From: JBLMZW01 sp050259035
GTDB taxonomy: Bacteria; Bacillota; Syntrophomonadia; Syntrophomonadales; DTU052
Direction of reading: 5' to 3'
Assembly (NCBI GenBank): GCA_050259035.1
Contig: JBLMZW010000249.1
Span: 1-26,844, forward strand
Length of the DNA stretch: 26,844 nt
Each line of letters begins with the position of its first letter. Positions within the stretch are counted from its first letter, which is position 1. Of this stretch, positions 17,789 through 25,188 are shown piece after piece. The notes under the pieces were generated by a model. The model ran no database searches. It was not told where the DNA came from and worked only from the letters and a program-made list of their open reading frames with translations. Made by a program: the position numbers and the translations under genes.

Positions 17789-18166
17789 CTAAATGCTCAT
17801 CACCTTCGGTTTCACATCTTCAATTAACCCGCGTTTAACTTCAGTGGCATTCATTTGCGAAGCCTCAAACCTATCTACCAGATAGTTGCATGCATCCCAC
17901 GGGTTAACCCTGTCACCACAGGTAAACACGTCAACAGCCGCGTAACCCAGTTCAGGCCAGGTGTGAATCGCCAGATGGGATTCAGATATTACTACAACAC
18001 CACTAACACCCTGCGGACTAAACTTGTGAAATACGAACTCTCTGACTTCGGCACCAGCCTCTAAAGCCGCATTTATCATGATTTCCTCAACTAATTCGAC
18101 ATTGTTAAGAATATCAAAACTACATCCGTAGATTTCGGCCAGGATTTGACGCCCTAAAGACTGCAC
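17789..18166 (-). CDS. speH: S-adenosylmethionine decarboxylase proenzyme
   Basis: A 125-residue class 1B AdoMet decarboxylase. The self-cleavage site is SESHLAIHTWPE, with the pyruvoyl-forming serine at residue 63, and the processing/catalytic residues H68 and C83 (VFTCGD) are in the expected places. It makes decarboxylated AdoMet for spermidine synthesis, or for other aminopropyl transfer. GTG at 18164-18166 is chosen: AAAGGAGG lies 9 nt upstream and the protein then starts MQSLGRQILAE like other family members. An upstream TTG at 18173-18175 would overlap the ribosome site. No speE is nearby. The leader holds a hairpin and a short reading frame described separately. Confidence 0.93.
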   Translation of the reverse strand: MQSLGRQILAEIYGCSFDILNNVELVEEIMINAALEAGAEVREFVFHKFSPQGVSGVVVISESHLAIHTWPELGYAAVDVFTCGDRVNPWDACNYLVDRFEASQMNATEVKRGLIEDVKPKVMSI

Positions 18167-18189
18167 CCGTCCCAACCTCCTTTCATCAA

Positions 18190-18237
18190 CTACATAATGA
18201 AAGGGTTGAGCCCTATACGTATCGGATAGATTGTCAA
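18190..18237 (-). CDS. Putative 15-residue leader peptide upstream of speH
   Basis: TTG start at 18235-18237 preceded by a perfect AAGGAGGT (18248-18255), though 10-11 nt away, which is slightly long. The peptide reads MTIYPIRIGLNPFIM and stops at TAG, ten bases before the speH ribosome binding site. It sits on the transcript predicted from the promoter at 18275-18302. Two full Shine-Dalgarno sites in one short leader need an explanation; a leader peptide is the simplest. No known leader family is recognised. The TTG start and spacing keep the confidence low. Confidence 0.3.
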   Translation of the reverse strand: MTIYPIRIGLNPFIM

Positions 18238-18243
18238 CCCTTT
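18200..18243 (-). promoter_or_regulatory. Inverted repeat/hairpin in the speH leader
   Basis: A perfect 10-bp inverted repeat, AAAGGGTTGA at one side (minus-strand 18243-18234) and TCAACCCTTT at the other (18209-18200), separated by 24 nt. In the RNA it would pair the start-codon region of the putative leader peptide with codons 10-13 of the same peptide, so translation of the leader would open it. It could equally be a DNA operator just downstream of the promoter. Confidence 0.55.
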
Positions 18244-18274
18244 ATCGACCTCCTTCAAAAATCAATCAAAAAAT

Positions 18275-18302
18275 ATTTTAGCACATTGCTGCTTCATGTC
18301 AA
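18275..18302 (-). promoter_or_regulatory. Sigma-A-like promoter of speH
   Basis: Minus strand TTGACA (18297-18302), 16 nt, then TAAAAT (18275-18280) with a TGC immediately before it, an extended -10. It is the best promoter match in the gap and would start the speH transcript near 18268, giving a leader of about 100 nt. Confidence 0.65.
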
Positions 18303-18351
18303 ACAAAAATAGTACTTTTTAATAACGAACTACTCGCACTTTAGCGCCAGA

Positions 18352-18600
18352 TCACTTCTCTAAAGTGGCCCGTTTCAAACAAGACTGTATTAAATTGCAT
18401 ATTGCTAAAAATCTGTATTCTTCAGCCGTTAAGAGTCTTTCTGAATATATAATATGCACGTGGGTTCCAACCGGGGCTGGTATAACTTATGGTAAATCCA
18501 TTGCGGCTTAATCACTTACATACTTCAATTCTAGTTCTTTGAGCGCATCACATGCTTCTCTGTTCCTAGATAAGAGCCAAAAGACAAAATAGGCGCACAT
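18352..18600 (-). pseudogene. Probable decayed small gene, unrecognised
   Basis: One frame reads as protein-like over 83 codons but is broken by two TAA stops (18508-18510 and 18487-18489). It starts at ATG 18598-18600 with AAGGGA upstream, reads MCAYFVFWLLSRNREACDAL onward to VSD, then a stop, six codons, a second stop, then a 44-codon run including VIPAPVGTHVHIIYSERLL, ending at TGA 18352-18354. The amphipathic, charged composition looks coding, but no family is recognised. The start lies in a hairpin (18591-18624, 8-bp stem with a 2-nt bulge). Alternatives are a genuine 30-residue protein (18508-18600) or chance. The rest of this gene-poor 548-bp stretch (18176-18723) holds only the speH leader and hairpins. 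Confidence 0.3.
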
Positions 18601-18645
18601 AATTGGTTCCCTTGGTGCGCGCCTAGCAGTACCTCATTCCTCTGT

Positions 18646-18660
18646 CGTTGCATGGCAACG
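18646..18660. repeat. Small perfect hairpin CGTTGC-ATG-GCAACG
   Basis: A perfect 6-bp inverted repeat with a 3-nt spacer in the gap between the MarR gene and the decayed frame. Function unknown; no T-tract on either side. Confidence 0.35.
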
Positions 18661-18687
18661 GATATACATTTCTGAAAATAACAAGAT

Positions 18688-18713
18688 CCCGTACCAGACT
18701 AGTCCAGTACGGG
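18688..18713 (-). terminator. Terminator-like hairpin after the MarR gene
   Basis: A 7-bp perfect stem CCCGTAC/GTACGGG with a 12-nt interior, 10 bp past the marR stop. On the minus strand it is followed by ATCTTGTTATTTTC, a weak T-rich tract. Confidence 0.5.
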
Positions 18714-18723
18714 CAAAAACGTC

Positions 18724-19143
18724 TTATTCTAAAGTCTCAGTTACCAGAGAGAGACCTTTTAGGAACTGTTCTTCCGAGTCGTGCAAGTTCTTCCTTAGTT
18801 CCTGATTAAAAAGTGCTCCGGCACCCAGAACTCTTAAGCCTAATTCACGGCCCTTTTCAGTTAGGAATACTCTAATTGCCCTCCGGTCCTGACTGTCAAG
18901 CCTGCGTTCAACGAGCCCCTCGTTTTCTAACTTGTCGACCAGAACCGTCATAGAAGAACTGTCTATCTGTGCCCGGTTGCCAACCTCTTTTAAAGTTTGC
19001 CCGTCTTCTTCCATAAGGCAGCACAACACAAAAGATTGAGGAACACTAACGCCATACTCCTCAAGGTGTGTGGATAGGTACTTATCTATCTTCTTCATAG
19101 CCGCTCTCATTCTAAAACAAACAAACATTGTAAAGTCTTCCAT
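18724..19143 (-). CDS. MarR family transcriptional regulator
   Basis: A 139-residue winged-helix protein of standard MarR length. Helices precede the DNA-binding region TLKEVGNRAQIDSSSMTVLVDKLE, followed by the wing GLVERRLDSQDRRAIRVFLTEKG with the family's conserved DxRDRR-like SQDRRA. MarR proteins bind palindromes as dimers and usually repress their own gene and a neighbour. The divergent acyltransferase gene at 19434 is the nearest candidate target. The ligand is not predictable. Start ATG with AAAGGAA upstream. Confidence 0.9.
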   Translation of the reverse strand: MEDFTMFVCFRMRAAMKKIDKYLSTHLEEYGVSVPQSFVLCCLMEEDGQTLKEVGNRAQIDSSSMTVLVDKLENEGLVERRLDSQDRRAIRVFLTEKGRELGLRVLGAGALFNQELRKNLHDSEEQFLKGLSLVTETLE

Positions 19144-19190
19144 ATCTTTTTCCTTTCAATTATCTTTATTCTAAATTTACTGCAAAATAA

Positions 19191-19220
19191 ATTTTACTCT
19201 CCCGGTATTTCTCTTGTCAA
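19191..19220 (-). promoter_or_regulatory. Promoter of the MarR gene
   Basis: Minus strand TTGACA (19215-19220), 18 nt, TAAAAT (19191-19196), about 48 bp before the start codon. The -10 runs into AAAATTTATTTT, a small inverted repeat (AAAAT/ATTTT) that could serve as an autoregulatory operator. Confidence 0.6.
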
Positions 19221-19375
19221 CCCGATCAATAGTATAAATACTTGTTGTTATTATTTAACTGGCATCAGTGCCGAAATAAAATTTCCTAGCTAATAATTTA
19301 CGAACAACATTGATGCTCTGGTTTATGAATAAAACTATTCAATTACCATGGCTTTTTATATAATCGATTTGTATA

Positions 19376-19388
19376 GTACGAAGCGTAC
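19376..19388. promoter_or_regulatory. Inverted repeat upstream of the acyltransferase gene
   Basis: GTACG-AAG-CGTAC, a perfect 5-bp inverted repeat 46 bp before the acyltransferase start and just downstream of a TATAAT at 19359-19364 (no good -35 found). This position suits an operator for the divergent MarR protein, but that link is inferred. Confidence 0.3.
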
Positions 19389-19433
19389 GTTATGATTCCT
19401 CTTAGATATAACCATAAATAATCAGGAGTACAT

Positions 19434-20528
19434 ATGAATCGAATAAAGGAATTTGACTACATACGAGTTTTTGCTGCTTTTTCTGTCATCATACTTCATG
19501 TAACATCAAGCTATATACAATTTTCCGCAACGGCCTATCTTCTTAACCAGATAGTTCGATACTCCGTACCGATGTTTATCATTTTGTCCGGGTACCTGCT
19601 CTATCAGGTTGATTCCACAGGACCTGTTTTATTATATACCGAATTCCTGAGAAAACGTCTAAGCAAGGTTTTTGGGCCATATATCATATGGACAACTGTA
19701 TATTTCATATTTACTCTTGTGGTCAATACCCCCCAAAACGAGGATTTTACGATTTACCTTGTCTTATGCGAGTGGCTTCACCACATTGCCTGGGGTACAG
19801 GTTATGTACATCTTTATTTTTTAATAATTATCATCCAATTCTATTTACTTTATCCCTTCTTGCGCAACTGGGTGGAAAAACAGCCTAACGCAGCACTATT
19901 CATTTCGCTGTTCATTACTGTAGCATCACAAACCTTGCTTTATCTGCAGCAATTACAGTTGCTGACGTTGCCTGCAACCGGCGATAACCCGTTGTATAGC
20001 CGCCTTTTTACAGTATGGATTTTCTATTTTGTCTTCGGTATATATTTATCCCGAAGAAAGACTGAAGTAAAGGATCAAAGAACGCGTCAATTGTTTTTGG
20101 CCCTTTTTTGGTTTGTGAGCTTGGTATTTCTTTTGGCAGATAATCGAATTACCGGTGCTTTTCCTACTTCTATGAAGCCTACGATCGTTTTATACACCGT
20201 TACCAGTTATTTTTTCTTTTATTACCTGGCTGGCTTGGCAACCCAGAATAATCAGAATATAGACCGGGGGCTAACCTGGTTTTCTCGCCAATCCTTTCTA
20301 ATTTACCTGTCTCATCCTCTTTTTATGGGACTTGCAGTCCGACTCGTTCCCTTTTTGGGCTTACCGCGAATTTGGTACGGCAGTATCGGAATGTTTGCGC
20401 TACTGTTAGTGGTATCAGTTTCGGCAACAGTCTTTTCCTATATTATTAGTCTTACTCCTATAGCCTCCCTGGTTGGTGGTATGCCTCGTAAGGATAAACA
20501 TAGTCATAGAATGTTGCATAGTGGATAG
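19434..20528 (+). CDS. Membrane acyltransferase (acyltransferase family 3)
   Basis: A 364-residue polytopic protein with about ten hydrophobic helices. The N-terminus has the family 3 pattern: FDYIRVFAAFSVIILHV (the Arg and the His considered catalytic) and then VPMFIILSGYLL. Near the C-terminus SFLIYLSHPLFMG is also typical. Such proteins move acetyl or succinyl groups onto extracellular polysaccharides, peptidoglycan or lipids; the substrate cannot be told here and there is no attached SGNH domain. ATG follows a TCAGGAG site. It is the only plus-strand gene before trpS and is divergent from the MarR gene. Its last codons contain the trpS promoter. Confidence 0.85.
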   Translation: MNRIKEFDYIRVFAAFSVIILHVTSSYIQFSATAYLLNQIVRYSVPMFIILSGYLLYQVDSTGPVLLYTEFLRKRLSKVFGPYIIWTTVYFIFTLVVNTPQNEDFTIYLVLCEWLHHIAWGTGYVHLYFLIIIIQFYLLYPFLRNWVEKQPNAALFISLFITVASQTLLYLQQLQLLTLPATGDNPLYSRLFTVWIFYFVFGIYLSRRKTEVKDQRTRQLFLALFWFVSLVFLLADNRITGAFPTSMKPTIVLYTVTSYFFFYYLAGLATQNNQNIDRGLTWFSRQSFLIYLSHPLFMGLAVRLVPFLGLPRIWYGSIGMFALLLVVSVSATVFSYIISLTPIASLVGGMPRKDKHSHRMLHSG

Positions 20529-20542
20529 AAGTTCGGTAAAAT
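20514..20542 (+). promoter_or_regulatory. Promoter of the trpS T-box transcript
   Basis: TTGCAT (20514-20519), 17 nt, TAAAAT (20537-20542). The -35 lies within the last codons of the acyltransferase gene and transcription would begin near 20550, ahead of T-box stem I. Confidence 0.6.
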
Positions 20543-20548
20543 ATGAGC

Positions 20549-20820
20549 AAATTGCATATTCCAATGCTATGAAGAAGAATAGTAAGTGCGCGAAACATGA
20601 AAGAGAGCGGTACATGGTGGAAAGCCGTATGGGAAACGCAGTGAATGGACTTCGGAGCAGCCCGCTGAAATGTGTTTTAGCATTAACGCAGAGTAGCCCG
20701 GGACGGTTGAACCGTTAAATTCATCATGCTTGGTAAGAGTGGATCTGTTATTGATCAACTAGGGTGGCACCGCGGAAGAAATTCTCTCGTCCCTTGACCG
20801 GATGGGAGATTTATTTTTTG
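20549..20820 (+). promoter_or_regulatory. T-box riboswitch, tryptophan-specific
   Basis: The conserved T-box sequence AGGGTGGCACCGCGG is at 20761-20775, followed by the antiterminator partner CCCT (20791-20794) and a terminator. Near the 3' side of stem I, GTGAATGGAC (20641-20650) presents TGG at 20646-20648 as the specifier codon followed by A, matching tRNA-Trp and the downstream trpS. An AGTA motif at 20580-20583 fits the stem I S-turn. Uncharged tRNA-Trp pairing at the specifier and T-box bulge would favour the antiterminator and turn trpS on. The 5' limit is approximate. Confidence 0.92.
20783..20819 (+). terminator. T-box-controlled terminator ahead of trpS
   Basis: A 10-bp stem TCTCTCGTCC / GGATGGGAGA (two G-U pairs), 7-nt loop, then TTTATTTTTT. 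It shares bases with the antiterminator, so only one of the two can form. Confidence 0.88.
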
Positions 20821-20834
20821 AAAGGAGTCTTGAT

Positions 20835-21824
20835 ATGAATAAAAAGGTGATTCTGACTGGTGATCGTCCCACCGGTAAACTTCATCTCGGTCATTACCTT
20901 GGCAGTCTAGCCAACCGGGTTAAACTCCAACACGAATATGATACCTATATAATAATTGCTGATGTCCAGGCACTAACCACCAATTTTGACCGTCCCGAAA
21001 ACCTAAAGGAGGATATATTTAACATAACCCTGGACTACCTGGCAGCAGGGCTTGATCCAAATGTCGCAACGATATTTATTCAATCCTGGGTACCGGCTAT
21101 ACACGAATTGGCTATGTACTTAGGGCTTATTGTTCCAGTAAACGTCCTGCGTCATAACCCAACAATTAAGACTGAGGCGGCTCAACATGGATTCAAGGAC
21201 TTGCCTTATGGTTTCCTTGGTTATCCAGTAAGCCAGACTTCCGACATATGTTCTTTTAAAGCTCATCTAGTACCAGTGGGTGAAGATCAACTGCCTCATA
21301 TCGAACTTACCAGGAAAATAGTTAGAAAATTTAATGCCATGTTCGCTCCCGTCCTGGTTGAGCCGGAAGCCCTAATAAGTGATGTTCCAAGACTGGCCGG
21401 CTTAGACGGTAAAACGAAAATGAGTAAGAGTTTGGGTAATGCCATCTATCTAGCGGACTCTCCACAAGAGGTCGAGGCCAAGGTCAAAAACGCAATAACT
21501 GATCCGGCTCGCATTCGGTCAACTGACCCCGGACATCCAGATATCTGTTCGGTCTATGCCTACCATTCCGTTTTTTCTGGAACGGAAATTGATAGTATCT
21601 GCTCTGACTGCCAAAATGGCAAAATTGGCTGCGTCGCCTGCAAGAAAAACCTTACCCGTAATATCAATCAACTGCTTGATCCTATGAGGGAACGGCGTTC
21701 CGAATTTGATAACAACCCGGATATCATATGGGACATTTTAAAAACTGGAACTGACAAAGCAATTAGAACAACTAACCAAACCTTGAATGACGTTAAAGAA
21801 GCCATGAAAATCGATTACTTTTAG
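20835..21824 (+). CDS. trpS: Tryptophanyl-tRNA synthetase
   Basis: A 329-residue class I synthetase. The HIGH-type motif is HLGH (residues 17-20, GKLHLGHYLG) and KMSKS follows near residue 198, with DVPRLAGLDG before it. A short cysteine-rich stretch CSDCQNGKIGCVACKK near the C-terminal half is common in this bacterial TrpRS group. It charges tRNA-Trp. ATG at 20835-20837 is used because AAAGGAG lies 7 nt upstream; a longer frame from 20802 would run through the terminator T-tract. Controlled by the T-box immediately upstream. Confidence 0.97.
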   Translation: MNKKVILTGDRPTGKLHLGHYLGSLANRVKLQHEYDTYIIIADVQALTTNFDRPENLKEDIFNITLDYLAAGLDPNVATIFIQSWVPAIHELAMYLGLIVPVNVLRHNPTIKTEAAQHGFKDLPYGFLGYPVSQTSDICSFKAHLVPVGEDQLPHIELTRKIVRKFNAMFAPVLVEPEALISDVPRLAGLDGKTKMSKSLGNAIYLADSPQEVEAKVKNAITDPARIRSTDPGHPDICSVYAYHSVFSGTEIDSICSDCQNGKIGCVACKKNLTRNINQLLDPMRERRSEFDNNPDIIWDILKTGTDKAIRTTNQTLNDVKEAMKIDYF

Positions 21825-21912
21825 TCTGGTAACTTTTATAGGTGCTTGATTTGAAATCCACGTTCTGTTAGTTTTTATCCATCAAGACAATATATTTTTA
21901 AGGGGTATAGTA

Positions 21913-23121
21913 GTGAAATATATTATTGTATTGGCTGACGGTATGGCCGATTATCCCATTCCGGAATTGAATAATCGTACGCCTTTAATGTACGCCAGCA
22001 CTCCCAACATGGATCACATGGCATTTTCTGCGGAACTCGGACTGGTAAAGACGGTACCAGAAGGATTCCCTCCCGGAAGCGATGTGGCGAATCTATCGGT
22101 CATGGGCTATGATCCTAGAGAATATTACACCGGGCGTTCCCCGCTGGAAGCACTCAGTATGGGAATAGACCTGAAACCCGAAGATGTAGCTTTTCGGTGT
22201 AATCTTGTAACCTTGGATGATAATCCGGATTACGCCAAAAAAGTCATGATGGATTACAGTTCTGACGAAATTACTACCGGAGAATCTGGTCTTTTGATAG
22301 GAGAAGTTTCATCTCGTTTAAGTTCCCCTGAATTAAGATTCTATCCCGGCATCAGTTATCGGCATTTAATGGTATGGACTGGAGGATCATCTAATATAGA
22401 TCTTACCCCTCCACATGATATATCTGACCGGGTAATTGGTAAGTATTTGCCCCGGGGAGAAGGTTCCCAAACCTTGTTGAAACTAATGGAGGCGAGCAAT
22501 ACCTTCTTAAAAGATCACCCGGTGAATCAAGACAGGATTCGTAAAAACTTGCGGCCTGCGACCAGTCTCTGGTTTTGGGGTCAGGGACGTAAGCCCGCAA
22601 TAACTTCATTTGAGAATAAGTACGGTCTAAAAGGATCGGTAATTTCAGCTGTTGATCTTACTCGTGGTCTAGGAATCGCAGCAGGTCTAAAGCCAGTTAT
22701 TGTACCTGGTGCTACCGGAAATATATCCACTAACTTCTATGGCAAGGCTACAGCCGCGCTGGAAGAATTGAAACAAGGACAGGATTTTGTATATATTCAT
22801 ATAGAGGCACCTGACGAAGCTGGTCATCGAGGAGAACTGGACACCAAAATCAAGGCCATTGAGGAGATTGATGAAAAGGTTGTTGGCGTTCTTCTGCAAG
22901 GTCTCCATTTTTGCGAAAATTATCGCATTATGATTCTGCCTGATCATCCAACCCCTTTAAGCACCAGAACGCACGCATCTGACGAAGTTCCGTTCCTAAT
23001 ATATGAGAAGGGCAGTTCACGAACCGATGGCCCGGAAACCTTTAGTGAAGAAACCGCCCGCTGCTCGGGTCAAATCATCCAGCAAGGATTTCGTTTAATG
23101 GATCATTTCTTGCGAAAATAA
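21913..23121 (+). CDS. apgM: Cofactor-independent phosphoglycerate mutase, ApgM type (or homoserine kinase analogue)
   Basis: A 402-residue alkaline-phosphatase-fold metalloenzyme. VLADGMAD at residues 7-13 provides the first metal ligands, S62 in GSDVANLSVMGYDP is the nucleophile, and the C-terminal metal site is visible as HIEAPDEAGHRGE and ILPDHPTP. It would interconvert 3- and 2-phosphoglycerate. In several anaerobes members of this family have been proposed to act as a replacement homoserine kinase, so the glycolytic label is not certain; no threonine genes are adjacent. GTG start with AGGGG 7 nt upstream, 88 bp after trpS. Confidence 0.85.
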   Translation: MKYIIVLADGMADYPIPELNNRTPLMYASTPNMDHMAFSAELGLVKTVPEGFPPGSDVANLSVMGYDPREYYTGRSPLEALSMGIDLKPEDVAFRCNLVTLDDNPDYAKKVMMDYSSDEITTGESGLLIGEVSSRLSSPELRFYPGISYRHLMVWTGGSSNIDLTPPHDISDRVIGKYLPRGEGSQTLLKLMEASNTFLKDHPVNQDRIRKNLRPATSLWFWGQGRKPAITSFENKYGLKGSVISAVDLTRGLGIAAGLKPVIVPGATGNISTNFYGKATAALEELKQGQDFVYIHIEAPDEAGHRGELDTKIKAIEEIDEKVVGVLLQGLHFCENYRIMILPDHPTPLSTRTHASDEVPFLIYEKGSSRTDGPETFSEETARCSGQIIQQGFRLMDHFLRK

Positions 23122-23148
23122 ATGAATTCGATGGGGTTTTATTTATAT

Positions 23149-24060
23149 CTATCGGCGGCAATATACTCCATTTTCCATTTCGATTACCTCTTTTAACCTT
23201 AGTAATCGACGAAGATGATTGCGAATAGTCATCTTTTCCCAAAAAACATCGTACATATTATTCGCTTGTGGAAAAACCAATCCATATTTACTTAATTGAT
23301 CAAGGTTTTTGGGTTCTTTAAGCAACTCCATAATGGCGTCATCCCGGTTAATCACGACCTGAATATAACGGTTCAGGCCTTCTACTATTCCTTCTTTGAT
23401 AACGCGCCGGTGAGACGGTACCAGTACTCTAGGATTTAGATTCTTAATACGCTGCACCGACTCCATAAGCTCCCCAACATCTCCGCTATTACTGCTATAC
23501 CAAGGTCCAGAAGCCACCAAGTCTATGTCCCCGGAAAAAAGTATTTCTTCTTCCGGAAAGTAAAATCCATAATGACCCTTGGTATGTCCTGGTAAATGGA
23601 TGGCAGTAATTCGCCTCCGACCGAGTTTAATCTCTTTTCCATCATAAAAAGTACCTTCCAGTTTAATCTCTCTAAACCCTGGTCGGGTGGGTACATCATC
23701 AGGGAGTGGGACCGCATCACCATAATTTATTCGATCAATTCCCATGATTTCTTCCCAGAGATCATAGCCATGGTATTCAATATAGGTTTGGGAACTGCTA
23801 TAAGTATGCTTTTCCTCATGGCCAGCCCACATTTCTGCACTAGGAAATAGCACATTACTGTGAACATGATCGAAGTGAAAATGGCTCATCAATCCCAATT
23901 TCACCTTATCTCTTGGAACATCCAAAAAAGCATCTCTGCCCGCACCAAAATCGATTACTGCCGATCTTTCATCTTCGATGTAAATACAATTGGAATAAGG
24001 ATATTTAGGCGGAACATTCGGTTTAACCACCCATATCCCTGGTGCTATACTCTCCAGCAA
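23149..24060 (-). CDS. Metallo-beta-lactamase fold hydrolase
   Basis: A 303-residue MBL-superfamily protein. The metal motif HFHFDH is at residues 60-65 (SHFHFDHVHSN), followed by GHTKGHYGFYF, the bridging aspartate in LFSGDID and the last histidine in VPSHRR. The C-terminal ~80 residues form a helical extension (KNLDQLSKYGL, RNHLRRLLRLKEV) that resembles a small winged-helix-like tail seen in glyoxalase II-like/LACTB2-like members. Substrate unknown. A TTG start with GGGGGG 7 nt upstream is used. It is convergent with apgM (27 bp apart). Confidence 0.82.
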   Translation of the reverse strand: MLESIAPGIWVVKPNVPPKYPYSNCIYIEDERSAVIDFGAGRDAFLDVPRDKVKLGLMSHFHFDHVHSNVLFPSAEMWAGHEEKHTYSSSQTYIEYHGYDLWEEIMGIDRINYGDAVPLPDDVPTRPGFREIKLEGTFYDGKEIKLGRRRITAIHLPGHTKGHYGFYFPEEEILFSGDIDLVASGPWYSSNSGDVGELMESVQRIKNLNPRVLVPSHRRVIKEGIVEGLNRYIQVVINRDDAIMELLKEPKNLDQLSKYGLVFPQANNMYDVFWEKMTIRNHLRRLLRLKEVIEMENGVYCRR

Positions 24061-24118
24061 TCCCTATCCCCCCAAATAGTGTAAACCCCTCTAGTCTTAT
24101 AGCAATTATTTAAACGAA

Positions 24119-24706
24119 CTAGTCGTCGTTCTCATCTTTCCATACGGAAAATTTTAATCGAAGAACCATACAGTTGTCCTTAAAATCTTTAAATGATACT
24201 TTGGTCAATTGAGAATTGTCTGGAACGTCCACCTGCTGGCGTATCCAATTCAATAACTTATCTGGTATGGATGCGGTTAGTATTAGTGGGTTGTTTGGCA
24301 TAGACCCACCTTCAAGTTGGTACAAAGCTTCTAGAAGATCTAATCTAATTCCCAGTTTGAGAGAAGTATTGGCAAAGGAACTATCTTCTTCTTCCTCCCG
24401 ATAGAAATCAAAGATTTTTATTTTCACACCTTTATAGGCATCTAACAGATCGGCATAAGTACGACTGTTGCTTTTTATATCAGAAATACTTTCACAGGAG
24501 GAACAACGCATCGAAATGGAACTTAGATTTTCTTCTCCACACACCGGACAGATTAACAAGGCTGGTTGTCTTAAAACCGGATCTTTCATATCCTTAATCA
24601 ATCTTTGCAGTTTATCAATGGCCTCACTGGCCAGTATCTCAGCTCTCGGATTACCAATAGCCCAAAAGAACCTTAGCCTCTTTACCAGGTCCTCAATCTC
24701 CCTCAT
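24119..24706 (-). CDS. Unrecognised zinc-ribbon protein
   Basis: A 195-residue cytoplasmic protein not matching a family I can name. A helical N-terminus (EDLVKRLRFFWAIG) is followed by a four-cysteine zinc ribbon, C53-x2-C56 (CPVC) and C68-x2-C71 (CSSC), then an acidic alpha/beta region with YREEEEDSS and a C-terminus ending DENDD. ATG at 24704-24706 with AAAGGGG upstream is preferred over an upstream TTG at 24731. It is 58 bp upstream of the MBL gene on the same strand and may be co-transcribed with it. Confidence 0.6.
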   Translation of the reverse strand: MREIEDLVKRLRFFWAIGNPRAEILASEAIDKLQRLIKDMKDPVLRQPALLICPVCGEENLSSISMRCSSCESISDIKSNSRTYADLLDAYKGVKIKIFDFYREEEEDSSFANTSLKLGIRLDLLEALYQLEGGSMPNNPLILTASIPDKLLNWIRQQVDVPDNSQLTKVSFKDFKDNCMVLRLKFSVWKDENDD

Positions 24707-24927
24707 TAGTCCGACCCCTTTCCATTGAAACAATGATAATAAAAATAGCTTTTGGTGATTAATGTTTTATTAACCTATTCGTCATGCCCTTGGCTTTTCC
24801 TCTAGGGTCGAAAGGCAATAAGCTGAGAAATCTCTAAATAGCGTAAAGGAGATGGAAAGACCAATAAACAGGTTGTCAAAATTGTCGGAGTTCTATGTTC
24901 TCTAACCAGCACCTCATGAACTTTGTT

Positions 24928-25188
24928 TTATACACTGGTTATAGGTTCATCTGAGTTCACCGCGTCTACTAGATATCGGGCACACGTTTTACCCAAAAAC
25001 TCCTCCCTACCATCATCATATTGCATTTTAACCATAGTCCTTCCTGACCGGCTACATATTCCACACTTTACCGAATCCCCAAGTCGGATAGCAAACGGAT
25101 CCAGACTGGCTCTTCCGCTTCTGATATCATTGGCCTTGTTTCTGATAATTTCTTTTCTCTTGCTCGAAGTCTTTTTCTTTGGTTCCAT
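24928..25188 (-). CDS. Small unrecognised cysteine-containing basic protein
   Basis: 86 residues. A lysine/arginine-rich N-terminus (MEPKKKTSSKRKEIIRNKAN) precedes a compact domain with C42-x2-C45 (KCGICSRSG) and C69 (LGKTCARYLV), suggesting a small metal- or nucleic-acid-binding fold. No family recognised. ATG at 25186-25188; GGGAG lies 11 nt upstream, slightly far. The gap after it (24734-24927) contains no convincing gene. Confidence 0.55.
   Translation of the reverse strand: MEPKKKTSSKRKEIIRNKANDIRSGRASLDPFAIRLGDSVKCGICSRSGRTMVKMQYDDGREEFLGKTCARYLVDAVNSDEPITSV

Noticed and set aside
24780..24850. Riboswitch-like bits (CTGAGAA, AGGGTCGAAAGG) suggesting TPP or cyclic-di-GMP aptamers
   Set aside because: The remaining conserved aptamer segments are absent and the strand does not lead into a matching gene.
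24852..24905. Plus-strand 17-codon frame beginning ATGGAAAGACC after AAAGGAG
   Set aside because: The ribosome site touches the ATG with no spacing, the peptide has no recognisable features, and there is no promoter.
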